From NCBI GenBank assembly GCA_964519955.1, contig CAZFLM010000071.1:1-33715 (forward strand): a stretch of 33,715 bases of DNA. The letters are read 5' to 3'. The stretch comes from CAZFLM01 sp964519955. GTDB taxonomy: Bacteria > Armatimonadota > Chthonomonadetes > Chthonomonadales > CAJBBX01. Shown here in pieces: positions 24,986 to 31,656 of the stretch. Made by a program: the position numbers and the translations under genes. Within the stretch, counting starts at the first letter, position 1. Every line of letters starts with the position of its first letter. A model generated the notes under the pieces. It had not been told where the DNA came from. It made no database searches and saw only the letters and a program-made list of their open reading frames with translations.

Positions 24986-25188
24986 CTCTTACACCCTCCA
25001 GTCGGTCTCAATACGATCTCCACGTCGCAGCCGCCTCGCAGCGAAGGCGGGACGTGGCTAAAGGTGAACGGCATGATCTCGGGGGCGTCTCGTCCGCCGG
25101 CAGCAACGACCAGCGGCGATCGCTCAACCACACGCTGGCACCAGGCCAGGTAGGGGCTATGGAAGTACAGGGTCGGGCGCTTGGTCAA
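24982..25188 (-). CDS. 68-residue unknown protein between nrdR and nrdJ
   Basis: I recognise no family. The case for a real gene is structural. The start TTG at 25188 has GGAGG seven bases upstream, it begins 33 bases after the nrdR stop, and its TGA stop overlaps the nrdJ TTG start (TTGA), the standard arrangement for coupled genes. The predicted protein has no signal peptide or membrane segment and three Cys (about 17, 54 and 66). An aromatic N-terminus (TLYFHSPYLAW) is followed by a beta-like C-terminal part (EIMPFTFSHVPPSL, CDVEIVLRPTGGC). Its position suggests a role linked to deoxyribonucleotide synthesis or cobalamin, but that is only context. Confidence 0.6.
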   Translation of the reverse strand: MTKRPTLYFHSPYLAWCQRVVERSPLVVAAGGRDAPEIMPFTFSHVPPSLRGGCDVEIVLRPTGGCKS

Positions 25189-25220
25189 TGCGGACCTCCG
25201 GCATTGGGCAGGCCAGTCCG

Positions 25221-25685
25221 TCAGTTGCCCTTGGCTTGTCGTCGCAGCAGCGTAACGATCTCGCGGAACTGAGCCGCGTCCTCGAACTGCTTGTAGACGG
25301 ATGCAAACCGCACGTAGGCGACCTGATCCAGCGAACGCAGCCGGTCCATCACCATCTGACCGATTTCGTCCGCGTGGACCTCACGCTCCAGGCGGTTGTA
25401 GAGCATCCTCTCGATGTCTTCCGCTGTATCTTCCAGTAGTTTCTGACTAACGGGCCTTCCCTTGCACGCGAGGCGCATGCCCTCCAGCACTTTGCGGCGC
25501 TCGAACAGCTCCCGGCGGCCGTCCTTCTTCACCACATAGAGGGTCATCTCTTCGATCTGCTCGAAGGTGGTGAAGCGGCGGCCGCAATCCTTGCACTCTC
25601 GGCGGCGCCGCACAGTCTCGCCCTCCTGGGACTCGCGCGAGTCCAGGACCTTGTCTTCCTTGGAGCCGCAGAAGGGGCATCTCAT
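25221..25685 (-). CDS. nrdR: Transcriptional repressor NrdR
   Basis: NrdR senses ATP/dATP through its ATP-cone and represses ribonucleotide reductase genes by binding paired NrdR boxes. The 154-residue protein has the normal length and order: zinc ribbon CPFC ... CKDC (Cys3, 6, 31, 34) with RRRRECKDCGRRFTTFE as the DNA-binding part, then the ATP-cone (VVKKDGRRELFERRKVLEGM, ACKGRPVS) and the conserved LDQVAYVRFASVYKQFED near the end. ATG at 25685 is the only reasonable start, with AAGG about 11 bases upstream. It heads the nrdR-unknown-nrdJ operon, and two NrdR-box-like sites overlap its promoter, so autoregulation is expected. Confidence 0.96.
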   Translation of the reverse strand: MRCPFCGSKEDKVLDSRESQEGETVRRRRECKDCGRRFTTFEQIEEMTLYVVKKDGRRELFERRKVLEGMRLACKGRPVSQKLLEDTAEDIERMLYNRLEREVHADEIGQMVMDRLRSLDQVAYVRFASVYKQFEDAAQFREIVTLLRRQAKGN

Positions 25686-25706
25686 GCGTGCATCGTACCT
25701 TCAAAG

Positions 25707-25722
25707 GCCCTAGATGTAGTAG
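25707..25722 (-). promoter_or_regulatory. NrdR box 2
   Basis: On the minus strand the core at 25710-25719 reads CTACATCTAG, close to the known NrdR-box core CwATATaTwG. It lies just downstream of the -10, at the expected transcription start, and 32 bases from box 1. Confidence 0.65.
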
Positions 25723-25730
25723 GCTCGGAG

Positions 25731-25759
25731 ATGATAACACCCAAGATGTTGCGTGTCAA
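25731..25759 (-). promoter_or_regulatory. sigma70-type promoter of nrdR-nrdJ
   Basis: TTGACA (minus strand, 25754-25759), a 17-base spacer and TATCAT (25731-25736) form a near-consensus promoter. The predicted start near 25724 gives a leader of about 38 bases to the nrdR ATG. Confidence 0.8.
25739..25754 (-). promoter_or_regulatory. NrdR box 1
   Basis: The 16-base site ACGCAACATCTTGGGT (minus strand) has the core CAACATCTTG at 25742-25751 and lies inside the spacer between -35 and -10, where bound repressor would block polymerase. It has the same core pattern as box 2. Confidence 0.7.
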
Positions 25760-25884
25760 GGGGCCACCCGGTATTTCGCACAGGAACTTCGCGCGGCAGA
25801 ATGGCGAGCACCGGAGTATTGAGCGCCCGTTCGCCGAAGGAGCAGGTGCGCGCGCCAGGTCGGTCGAACCTGGGTGAGACGGGA

Positions 25885-25930
25885 CCCATCCCGCACAACG
25901 CTGGGGCGGGATGGGCGTTCCTGTCCGTCC
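25885..25930 (+). repeat. Hairpin repeat H9 with a competing hairpin
   Basis: GGATGGGC (25909-25916) can pair with GTCCGTCC (25923-25930) around the loop GTTCCT, with G-T wobbles. The same left arm is also part of a perfect 10-bp inverted repeat, CCCATCCCGC (25885-25894) / GCGGGATGGG (25906-25915). The two foldings exclude each other. The element ends 14 bases before the ATG of the DUF3863-type gene. Confidence 0.6.
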
Positions 25931-25944
25931 ATCGGAGCCCAACC

Positions 25945-27315
25945 ATGCCCATCACCCGACGCCAGTTCGCCGCCGGAGCCGCCGGCCTTGCCCTCTTGTC
26001 GAAGGAGCGCGCACACGCCATGCCCGACCGCCTGCCCAGCCTCATCGGAGGCCGGTTCCTCACGTTCAACTCCATCATCCGCGTCAACCAGATCGAGGTG
26101 ACGCGCAGCCACAACGTCGGGGCCGACGAGGGGGCCAGCCACACGCCGGCGCGCGTCCAGGCGATGCGCGACGCCCTCGAGCGCGGCATGCCCGGCGCCC
26201 GCATGACGTGGGCCTTCTCGTGGCTCGCGCTGCAGGACCCGCGCCCCAACTACCGCGCCATCCGCGAGCTGGTTGTCGGGTTCCAGAAGCGCTTCGGGGA
26301 CGAGATCACCTTCATCCCGGGCGCCTACTTCGCGCCGATGTACAACTCGCGCGCCCAGGTGAACGCCGACCTGCACGACGCGCTGGCGATGATCGAGGAG
26401 ATGGTTGGCGGGCGCTACCGGCCCAGGAGCGTGGTCGCCGGGTTCCTGGCCGCGGACAACCTGCGCTACCTGGCCGAGCACGAGGGCATCCACGTGGCGC
26501 AGGGCAACATCTGGAGCCAGTACGGCATCGACAACGGGGACGGCGACGGCGCGCCCAGCTACCCCTACTACCCCAGCCGCGAGCACTTCCTGAAGCCGGC
26601 GCAGGCCAAGGCAGACTTCGTCGACTGCGTGAACCTGGACGGGTGGACCTGCGACTTCCTGGCGGCGCGGCGCGCGGGATTCGAGGGGGGCTTCAACAGC
26701 CGCATGGGGGTCGGCCCGATCGAGACGGTGGGCGCCCACGGGCCGGAGGTGGGCCTGCGGCAGATGGTGGCCACCACGGCGGCGCACTTCGACGCGGGCT
26801 ACGACCTGAACCGCTTCGCGTGGGTCACGAACTGCTGGGAGGTGAGCCTGGCGGACATGATCCCCATCGAGAACCTGGCGCGGTGGATGGGCGCGGTGCA
26901 CGCCCGCTGGCCGGACGCGAAGTGCATCACGCAGGGCGAGTTCGGCCAGGCCTGGCGCAAGCACTTCCGAGACAACGCGAAGTGGGACTACCGCTTCGTC
27001 CAGCGCGGCACCGGCATCGGCGGGTCGGACGAGAAGCGAGAGATCCGCTGGTTCATGAACCGCCGGTTCCGCCTGGCCCTGCTGCGCGACGCGGACGCGC
27101 CCGGCTCCGAGCGGGTGATCGACCTGACGCGCTACGACCTGCCCGCCAAAGAGCCCGCCGACGCCCGCCCCGACGCGCCCACGCGCAACTGGAGCCTGAT
27201 GAACCGCATCAACCAGAAGCGCACGCGCCCGCAGGACCAGCCCGTGCCCCTCGCCGACCTGACCGCCGCCGACCGCGAGCTGATCGCGAGGCACTACCCC
27301 GAGCTGCTGCGGTAG
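25945..27315 (+). CDS. DUF3863-type protein, Tat-exported
   Basis: This 456-residue protein resembles the DUF3863 family known mainly from Bacteroidetes; a carbohydrate-related role is suspected for that family but no reaction is established here. ATG at 25945 (GGAG eight bases upstream) is followed by a twin-arginine signal, TRRQFAAGAAGLALL. The conserved body begins LTFNSIIRVNQIEV and includes MTWAFSWLALQDPRPNYR, EITFIPGAYFAPMYNSR, GFLAADNLRYLAEHEGIHV, GNIWSQYGIDNGDGDG, VNLDGWTCDF and FNSRMGVGPIETVG. The many Asp, Glu, Trp and His residues in these blocks fit a barrel enzyme. The open frame extends upstream to 25753 across hairpin H9 without support. It is convergent with the four-paralogue cluster, separated by a strong terminator. 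Confidence 0.8.
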   Translation: MPITRRQFAAGAAGLALLSKERAHAMPDRLPSLIGGRFLTFNSIIRVNQIEVTRSHNVGADEGASHTPARVQAMRDALERGMPGARMTWAFSWLALQDPRPNYRAIRELVVGFQKRFGDEITFIPGAYFAPMYNSRAQVNADLHDALAMIEEMVGGRYRPRSVVAGFLAADNLRYLAEHEGIHVAQGNIWSQYGIDNGDGDGAPSYPYYPSREHFLKPAQAKADFVDCVNLDGWTCDFLAARRAGFEGGFNSRMGVGPIETVGAHGPEVGLRQMVATTAAHFDAGYDLNRFAWVTNCWEVSLADMIPIENLARWMGAVHARWPDAKCITQGEFGQAWRKHFRDNAKWDYRFVQRGTGIGGSDEKREIRWFMNRRFRLALLRDADAPGSERVIDLTRYDLPAKEPADARPDAPTRNWSLMNRINQKRTRPQDQPVPLADLTAADRELIARHYPELLR

Positions 27316-27320
27316 GCGCG

Positions 27321-27359
27321 GCAGCGGGGCGCTCCCCCTCTCGACGAGCGCCCCGCTGC
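27321..27359. terminator. Bidirectional terminator between convergent genes
   Basis: A perfect 13-bp stem, GCAGCGGGGCGCT (27321-27333) / AGCGCCCCGCTGC (27347-27359), with a 13-base loop lies in the 48-base gap between the DUF3863-type gene and the last gene of the paralogue cluster. Its position suits both strands. U-tracts are short or absent. Confidence 0.75.
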
Positions 27360-27363
27360 GCAC

Positions 27364-28350
27364 TCAGATCTGCACCGAGACCCGCTCCGCCGTCTTCTCC
27401 ACCACCTTGCCGCCCAGCAGACCGACCAACTCGCCGAGATCCATCACCGGCTGGCCGTGCAGCAGAAACGGGGGAACCAGCAGCTTCGCCTGGCCGGTCG
27501 CGCCGACCTTAACTGGGTCGCGGAAGAGCTGCAGGCGGACGGTACCTTTGCCGCTGCGCGTCAGGATCAGGGCGCCAGCTTTGGCGTCCCAGCTCGGCCG
27601 CCAGCCGGCTGCGCCGGCCACGGCCACGACGGGCACATAGGCCCGCTTCGCTGAGAGGATGCCCCGTATGCGCTCGTCCAGTCCGCCGTTCACCGCCACG
27701 ACCGGCGATCCGGCAGCGGCCACGGCCTCCGGCAGACTGCTCGCCGCGTGGGCGAGGACCGAATGGGCGATGGCTTCCACGGCGCCGATGGGGAACTTGG
27801 CGTCGATATGGTTGCGCGACGCAGCCGCCGACTGCACGCCCTCGACGTGCACAACCATGCGCCCCAGCCGGCACGTCAGGATTCCGCCATCCGGCATGGG
27901 CATCGCTACCGATTCGTCACCGATGGGGTCTGGACCCAGGAGGGAGCCTGGATCTGGTACTCCGGACCCCCACGTTTCCCGATACTCGGCGCGCGCGTTC
28001 GCCTCGGTGTCCGCCACCGTGACTTTGAGCGCCAGAGACAGCGCACCATCGGACGAGTAGAGCGTCCGCTGGATGACTGCGATGGTGCCAGTCCTGGCCC
28101 CGCCGCTCTTCTTGGTGACGTCCCAATCGGTGCGGATCCAATCCGACAGCGCCTTCTCATGGCGTTCGACCCCGATAAGCGGAGGCAGCTCGTCCGCCGG
28201 TTGTACCGCCGCGAAGCCTGGAAGGTCCTTGGCATCTGGAAGCAACGCCCTAAGCTGGGCCTCCGTCGTGCCCTGCCCCCGGCAAGGGGCTCCCATCAGC
28301 GCCATCAGCACAGCCACCACGAACGCCCCGGCACGCACGCACCTGCACAT
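27364..28350 (-). CDS. Secreted stalk-domain paralogue 1
   Basis: This 328-residue protein has a signal peptide (MCRCVRAGAFVVAVLMALMGAPCRGQ). An N-terminal sensor-like region shared with its neighbours follows (LRALLPDAKDLPGFAAVQPADELPP, then LYSSDGALSLALKV), and a C-terminal copper amine oxidase N-terminal-like (stalk) domain (GWRPSWDAKAGALILTR ... VMDLGELVGLLGG). It is the most divergent of the four copies. Only its last 30 codons match the others almost exactly (29 of 30 residues against paralogue 4), while the rest of the stalk domain has drifted. ATG at 28350 has GGGAGG upstream. It is the last gene of the four-gene run and precedes the terminator. Stalk domains usually occur on cell-surface proteins; ligand and function are unknown. 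Confidence 0.8.
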   Translation of the reverse strand: MCRCVRAGAFVVAVLMALMGAPCRGQGTTEAQLRALLPDAKDLPGFAAVQPADELPPLIGVERHEKALSDWIRTDWDVTKKSGGARTGTIAVIQRTLYSSDGALSLALKVTVADTEANARAEYRETWGSGVPDPGSLLGPDPIGDESVAMPMPDGGILTCRLGRMVVHVEGVQSAAASRNHIDAKFPIGAVEAIAHSVLAHAASSLPEAVAAAGSPVVAVNGGLDERIRGILSAKRAYVPVVAVAGAAGWRPSWDAKAGALILTRSGKGTVRLQLFRDPVKVGATGQAKLLVPPFLLHGQPVMDLGELVGLLGGKVVEKTAERVSVQI

Positions 28351-28375
28351 CGTGCACCTCCCATGGTCGCCCAGG

Positions 28376-29371
28376 TCAGATCCTCACCGACACCCGCTCC
28401 GCCGTCTTCTCCACCACCTTGCCGCCCAGCAGACCGACCAGTTCGGTGAGGTCCATCACCGGCTGGCCGCCGTCCTTCAGCACCGGCGACTTCAGCGCGA
28501 CCTGCTTCGCCTCGCCGCCCACCGTGGCCGACATGCTGCCCGCAGCCAGGTTCACGGTCCGGCCGCCGCGGCTCAGCGTCACCTTGCCGGTCTTCGCGTC
28601 CCAGGCCACCTTCCAGCCCGCCAGCTTCGCCACGTCCGCCACCGGCACCTTCGGCTGACCGGAGACCAGCGTGGCCCGTCCCGGCAGCGGCTGCCCGTTC
28701 ACCGCAACCGCCGCCGAGCCGCTCCCCTTCCCCGCGATGCTCGCCACGCGCGAGATCCGCAGCAGGATCGTCTCCGCGATCGCCTCGACGGCCTCCGGCG
28801 GAAACTCGGCCTTGACCTGCTCGCGGGCGGCGCGATTCGATGGGCCGCAGTTGACCTGTACAAACGTGCGCCCAAGGACGAACATCATGGAACTGGCGCC
28901 ATTGAACCGGACGCACCACGCCCTGTCACCGATCGGCGCCCCCGAGAACGACCCCGCAGTCCACGGTCCGTTGGATTGCAGTTCGTACTTCGCCATGGCC
29001 TCGTTCGCCTCGGCTGGCGTCCCCAAGACGATGACATCCATCCCGATGAAGTACGTACCGTCCGCGGAGTACAAACCGCGACCCATGCGGTCCACTGAGT
29101 GAGTTCCCATCCCGAGCGGGAAGAGCATATCAACCTTCAGACGTATCTCGTCCTCGATGGGTCTCGCCTGCCTTGCCACCCATAGGAGTGGCGGGTCCTC
29201 ATCTGCTGGGCGAACGCGCACAAACCCGGACAGGTCTCGCTCGTCTGGCACAAGCGACTTGAGCTGCGCCGCGGTCAATTCCTGGCCCGAAGCGGCCAGC
29301 GCGCACGCGGCACGGGCGCACACGCACGCGACCACCCAAACGCCCCTCGCTGCCCGACTATCTGGCCGCAT
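28376..29371 (-). CDS. Secreted stalk-domain paralogue 2
   Basis: This 331-residue protein has an N-terminal signal peptide (VWVVACVCARAACALAASGQ), a variable region from about 30 to 185 that keeps the LVPDERDLSGFVRVRPADEDPP and LYSADGTYF landmarks, and a C-terminal stalk domain. From AEFPPEAVEA to the end it differs from paralogue 4 at only about 10 of 144 residues, and it shares about ten further residues upstream (SNRAAREQVK) with paralogue 3. The N-terminal half is much less alike. ATG at 29371 has GGAGG six bases upstream. The gene lies 30 bases after paralogue 3 and 25 before paralogue 1. Function unknown. Confidence 0.82.
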   Translation of the reverse strand: MRPDSRAARGVWVVACVCARAACALAASGQELTAAQLKSLVPDERDLSGFVRVRPADEDPPLLWVARQARPIEDEIRLKVDMLFPLGMGTHSVDRMGRGLYSADGTYFIGMDVIVLGTPAEANEAMAKYELQSNGPWTAGSFSGAPIGDRAWCVRFNGASSMMFVLGRTFVQVNCGPSNRAAREQVKAEFPPEAVEAIAETILLRISRVASIAGKGSGSAAVAVNGQPLPGRATLVSGQPKVPVADVAKLAGWKVAWDAKTGKVTLSRGGRTVNLAAGSMSATVGGEAKQVALKSPVLKDGGQPVMDLTELVGLLGGKVVEKTAERVSVRI

Positions 29372-29401
29372 CTCGTGCCTCCGCTGGCTCTGTCGCGCCC
29401 C

Positions 29402-30400
29402 TCAGATCTTCACCGACACCCGCTCCGCCGTCTTCTCCACCACCATGCCGCCCAGCAAGCCGGCCAGCTCGCCGAGGTCCATCACCGGCTGGCCAGCGTC
29501 CTTCAGCACCGGCGACTTCAGCGCCACGCGCTTCGCCTCGGCGCCAACCGTCGCCGACATGCTGCCCGCCGCCAGGCGCACCTGCCGCCCACCCCGGCTC
29601 AGCGTCACCTTGCCGGTCTTTGCGTCCCAGGCCACCTTCCACCCTGCCAGCTTCGCCACGTCGGCCACCGCCACCTTCGGCCGACCGGAGACCAGCGTCG
29701 TACGCCCCGGCAGCGCCTGCCCGTTCACCGCCACCGCCGCCGAGCCGCTCCCCTTCCCCGCGATGCTCGCCACCCGCGAGAGCCGCAGCAGGATCGTCTC
29801 CGCGATCGCCTCGACGGCCTCCGGCGGGAACTCGGCCTTGACTTGCTCGCGGGCGGCGCGGTTGGACAAGCTTCCGTCAACGTCGAGGAATAGACGGCCA
29901 TACCGGACCATGATGCTGTGCCCGCCGGGCCCGCTCGGGTGCGTCCACGACTCCTCCCCCAGGTTCGCGTCGGTACCATAGGCCCCTGGCGTCCACGGCA
30001 TGGATGACTGCCTGTGGTACGCCTGCACCATGGTCACGGCGGACTCGCTGGAGTCACACACCAGAATCGTGTAGTTCACCCGATACTGGCCATCCAGGGA
30101 GTACAAGAACCTGCTGAATGAGGTCGCCTTGCCCCGCGCCCCCCATGTACTCGATAGGTCCAGATCCTCCGTGATGATGTCGTCGATGCGCGCAGGCGCG
30201 CCGCTACCCTCGGCTACCGGTGGAAGCTCGCCGGCAGGACGCACCTGCGTGAAGCCCTGTAGGTCCCGCTCGCCTGGAGCCAGGGCCGATAGCTCCTCCT
30301 TGCTGACGGACTGAGCGCGCGCCGCCATCGAGGCGCCCGCGGTCCAGCACATGAGCACACCCAGCGTTACCGAGAGCGCCCAACCTGATCGTGGTCTCAT
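29402..30400 (-). CDS. Secreted stalk-domain paralogue 3
   Basis: This 332-residue protein has a signal peptide (LSVTLGVLMCWTAGASMAARAQ), a variable region with LAPGERDLQGFTQVRPAGELPP, FLYSLDGQYRVNYTILVC and PWTPGAYGTDANLGEESWTH, and the C-terminal stalk domain. Over the last 144 residues it differs from paralogue 4 at only 8 positions by hand count. Two changes fall in otherwise fixed places (LAGLLGGM instead of LVGLLGGK). ATG at 30400 has GGGAGG seven bases upstream. It lies 24 bases after paralogue 4 and is surely co-transcribed. Likely located at the cell surface or periplasm; ligand unknown. Confidence 0.82.
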   Translation of the reverse strand: MRPRSGWALSVTLGVLMCWTAGASMAARAQSVSKEELSALAPGERDLQGFTQVRPAGELPPVAEGSGAPARIDDIITEDLDLSSTWGARGKATSFSRFLYSLDGQYRVNYTILVCDSSESAVTMVQAYHRQSSMPWTPGAYGTDANLGEESWTHPSGPGGHSIMVRYGRLFLDVDGSLSNRAAREQVKAEFPPEAVEAIAETILLRLSRVASIAGKGSGSAAVAVNGQALPGRTTLVSGRPKVAVADVAKLAGWKVAWDAKTGKVTLSRGGRQVRLAAGSMSATVGAEAKRVALKSPVLKDAGQPVMDLGELAGLLGGMVVEKTAERVSVKI

Positions 30401-30424
30401 CGTAAACCTCCCGTACTGCGCCCC

Positions 30425-31468
30425 TCAGATCTTCACCGACACCCGCTCCGCCGTCTTCTCCACGACCTTGCCGCCCAGCAGGCCGACCAGCTCGCCGAGA
30501 TCCATCACCGGCTGCCCAGCGTCCTTCAGCACCGGCGACTTCAGCGCGACCTGCTTCGCCCCGCCGCCCACCGTCGCCGACATGCTGCCCGCCGCCAGAC
30601 GCACCTGCCGCCCGCCACGGCTGAGCGCCACCTTGCCGGTCTTCGCGTCCCAGGCCACCTTCCAGCCCGCCAGCTTCGCCACATCCGCCACCGCCACCTT
30701 CGGCTGGCCGGAGACCAGCGTGGCACGCCCCGGCAGCGCCTGCCCGTTCACCGCCACCGCCGCCGAGCCGCTCCCCTTCCCCGCGATGCTCGCCACCCGC
30801 GAGAGCCGCAGCAGGATCGTCTCCGCGATCGCCTCGACGGCCTCCGGCGGGAACTCGGCCCTTAGGTCCGCCCGAGCCGCGGCGGTCGACAGGCTGCCGT
30901 CGATCTCGACAACGACCGGGCCGAAACGGAACATCAGGACATGCCCGCTCGGCCCGCCGACGTGGGTCCAAGAAGCGTCTCCGACGCAGGCCTGGCCCCC
31001 GTACGCGCCTGGCCGCCATGGCACCATGCCCCTGCGAGCCAACTCATCAAGCAGGACCGCCGCGTCGCCAGGCGACGCGCACACCATCAGCTCCATCCTT
31101 GCGTAGTACACGCCGTCCACGGAGTAGAGACGACGCACGATCCTGTCGACCGACACATGTGTCCCGGCCGCATCGAGGGCGAGGGGCTTGCCAAACTCAA
31201 CGATGTCCGCTATGCGCTGCGCTGGGTAGTTCACATCGCCTGCGGGCGGCGGGATCTCATTGGGTGGTCGCGTCTGAGCGAAGACAGGCAGGGAGGGGCC
31301 AGGCGGCAACGTGTGGACCATTCCCGTCAGCTCGCCGCCACCCGGCAGAAGAGCCTTGAGCTGCGCCTCCGTGACGCCCTGTCCGCAGGCAGGCGCCAGG
31401 CAGCAGAGGGTCAGAGCAGCAGCCGCAACGAAAGGTGCCGCGAGAGACCGACGAAGTCCAACTGGCAT
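30425..31468 (-). CDS. Secreted stalk-domain paralogue 4 (first gene of the run)
   Basis: This 347-residue protein has a signal peptide (MPVGLRRSLAAPFVAAAALTLC...), a variable region slightly longer than in the others (a Pro-rich insert around LPPGPSLPVFAQTRPPNEIPPP), then YSVDGVYYARMELMVC and GMVPWRPGAYGGQACVGDASWTH, and the common stalk domain. ATG at 31468 is the start: GGGAGG lies five bases upstream, and the long open frame beyond it (to 32386) only reads galT in the wrong frame. An extended -10 at 31511-31519 would give a leader of about 36 bases. It heads the four-gene operon. The stalk domain is a copper amine oxidase N-terminal-like fold, here without any oxidase domain, so no copper chemistry is implied. 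Confidence 0.82.
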   Translation of the reverse strand: MPVGLRRSLAAPFVAAAALTLCCLAPACGQGVTEAQLKALLPGGGELTGMVHTLPPGPSLPVFAQTRPPNEIPPPAGDVNYPAQRIADIVEFGKPLALDAAGTHVSVDRIVRRLYSVDGVYYARMELMVCASPGDAAVLLDELARRGMVPWRPGAYGGQACVGDASWTHVGGPSGHVLMFRFGPVVVEIDGSLSTAAARADLRAEFPPEAVEAIAETILLRLSRVASIAGKGSGSAAVAVNGQALPGRATLVSGQPKVAVADVAKLAGWKVAWDAKTGKVALSRGGRQVRLAAGSMSATVGGGAKQVALKSPVLKDAGQPVMDLGELVGLLGGKVVEKTAERVSVKI

Positions 31469-31510
31469 CTCGACCTCCCAGTTCAGTAGCGAATCCAACC
31501 ACCCACTTCC

Positions 31511-31519
31511 ATAGTACCA
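31511..31519 (-). promoter_or_regulatory. Extended -10 promoter of the paralogue operon
   Basis: On the minus strand TGG precedes TACTAT (31511-31516), giving an extended -10. The -35 region is weak (GTGAAC at 18 bases). The predicted start near 31504 leaves a short leader to the ATG at 31468. Confidence 0.5.
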
Positions 31520-31561
31520 TTTGGAGCCATGGGGGTTCACCGCCGGCGCACACAAAGCAAA

Positions 31562-31592
31562 CCGGGCCCGCCCCATCCATGGGCGAGCCCGG
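31562..31592 (-). terminator. galT terminator
   Basis: CCGGGC-C-CGCCC pairs with GGGCG-A-GCCCGG (one C-A mismatch, loop CATCCAT). On the minus strand the hairpin is followed by GGTTTGCTTTGTG, a usable T-rich tail. It lies 64 bases after the galT stop and separates galT from the paralogue operon. Confidence 0.7.
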
Positions 31593-31656
31593 CTCGGTTG
31601 TCGGTCCTCAGGAGGTGAGGTATGGAACGCGCGTCGGGGCGCGTCTGTTCGTGCGA

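Noticed and set aside
22283..25153. Long plus-strand open frame over nrdJ
   Set aside because: It is the antisense shadow of a highly conserved gene and has no recognisable domain.
24986..25220. Cobalamin riboswitch upstream of nrdJ
   Set aside because: The space is occupied by the 68-residue gene, and no B12-box-like sequence or long leader was seen there or before nrdR.
27364..31468. Copper amine oxidase activity of the four paralogues
   Set aside because: Only the N-terminal-like stalk domain is present; no oxidase domain, topaquinone motif or copper-binding His set is seen.
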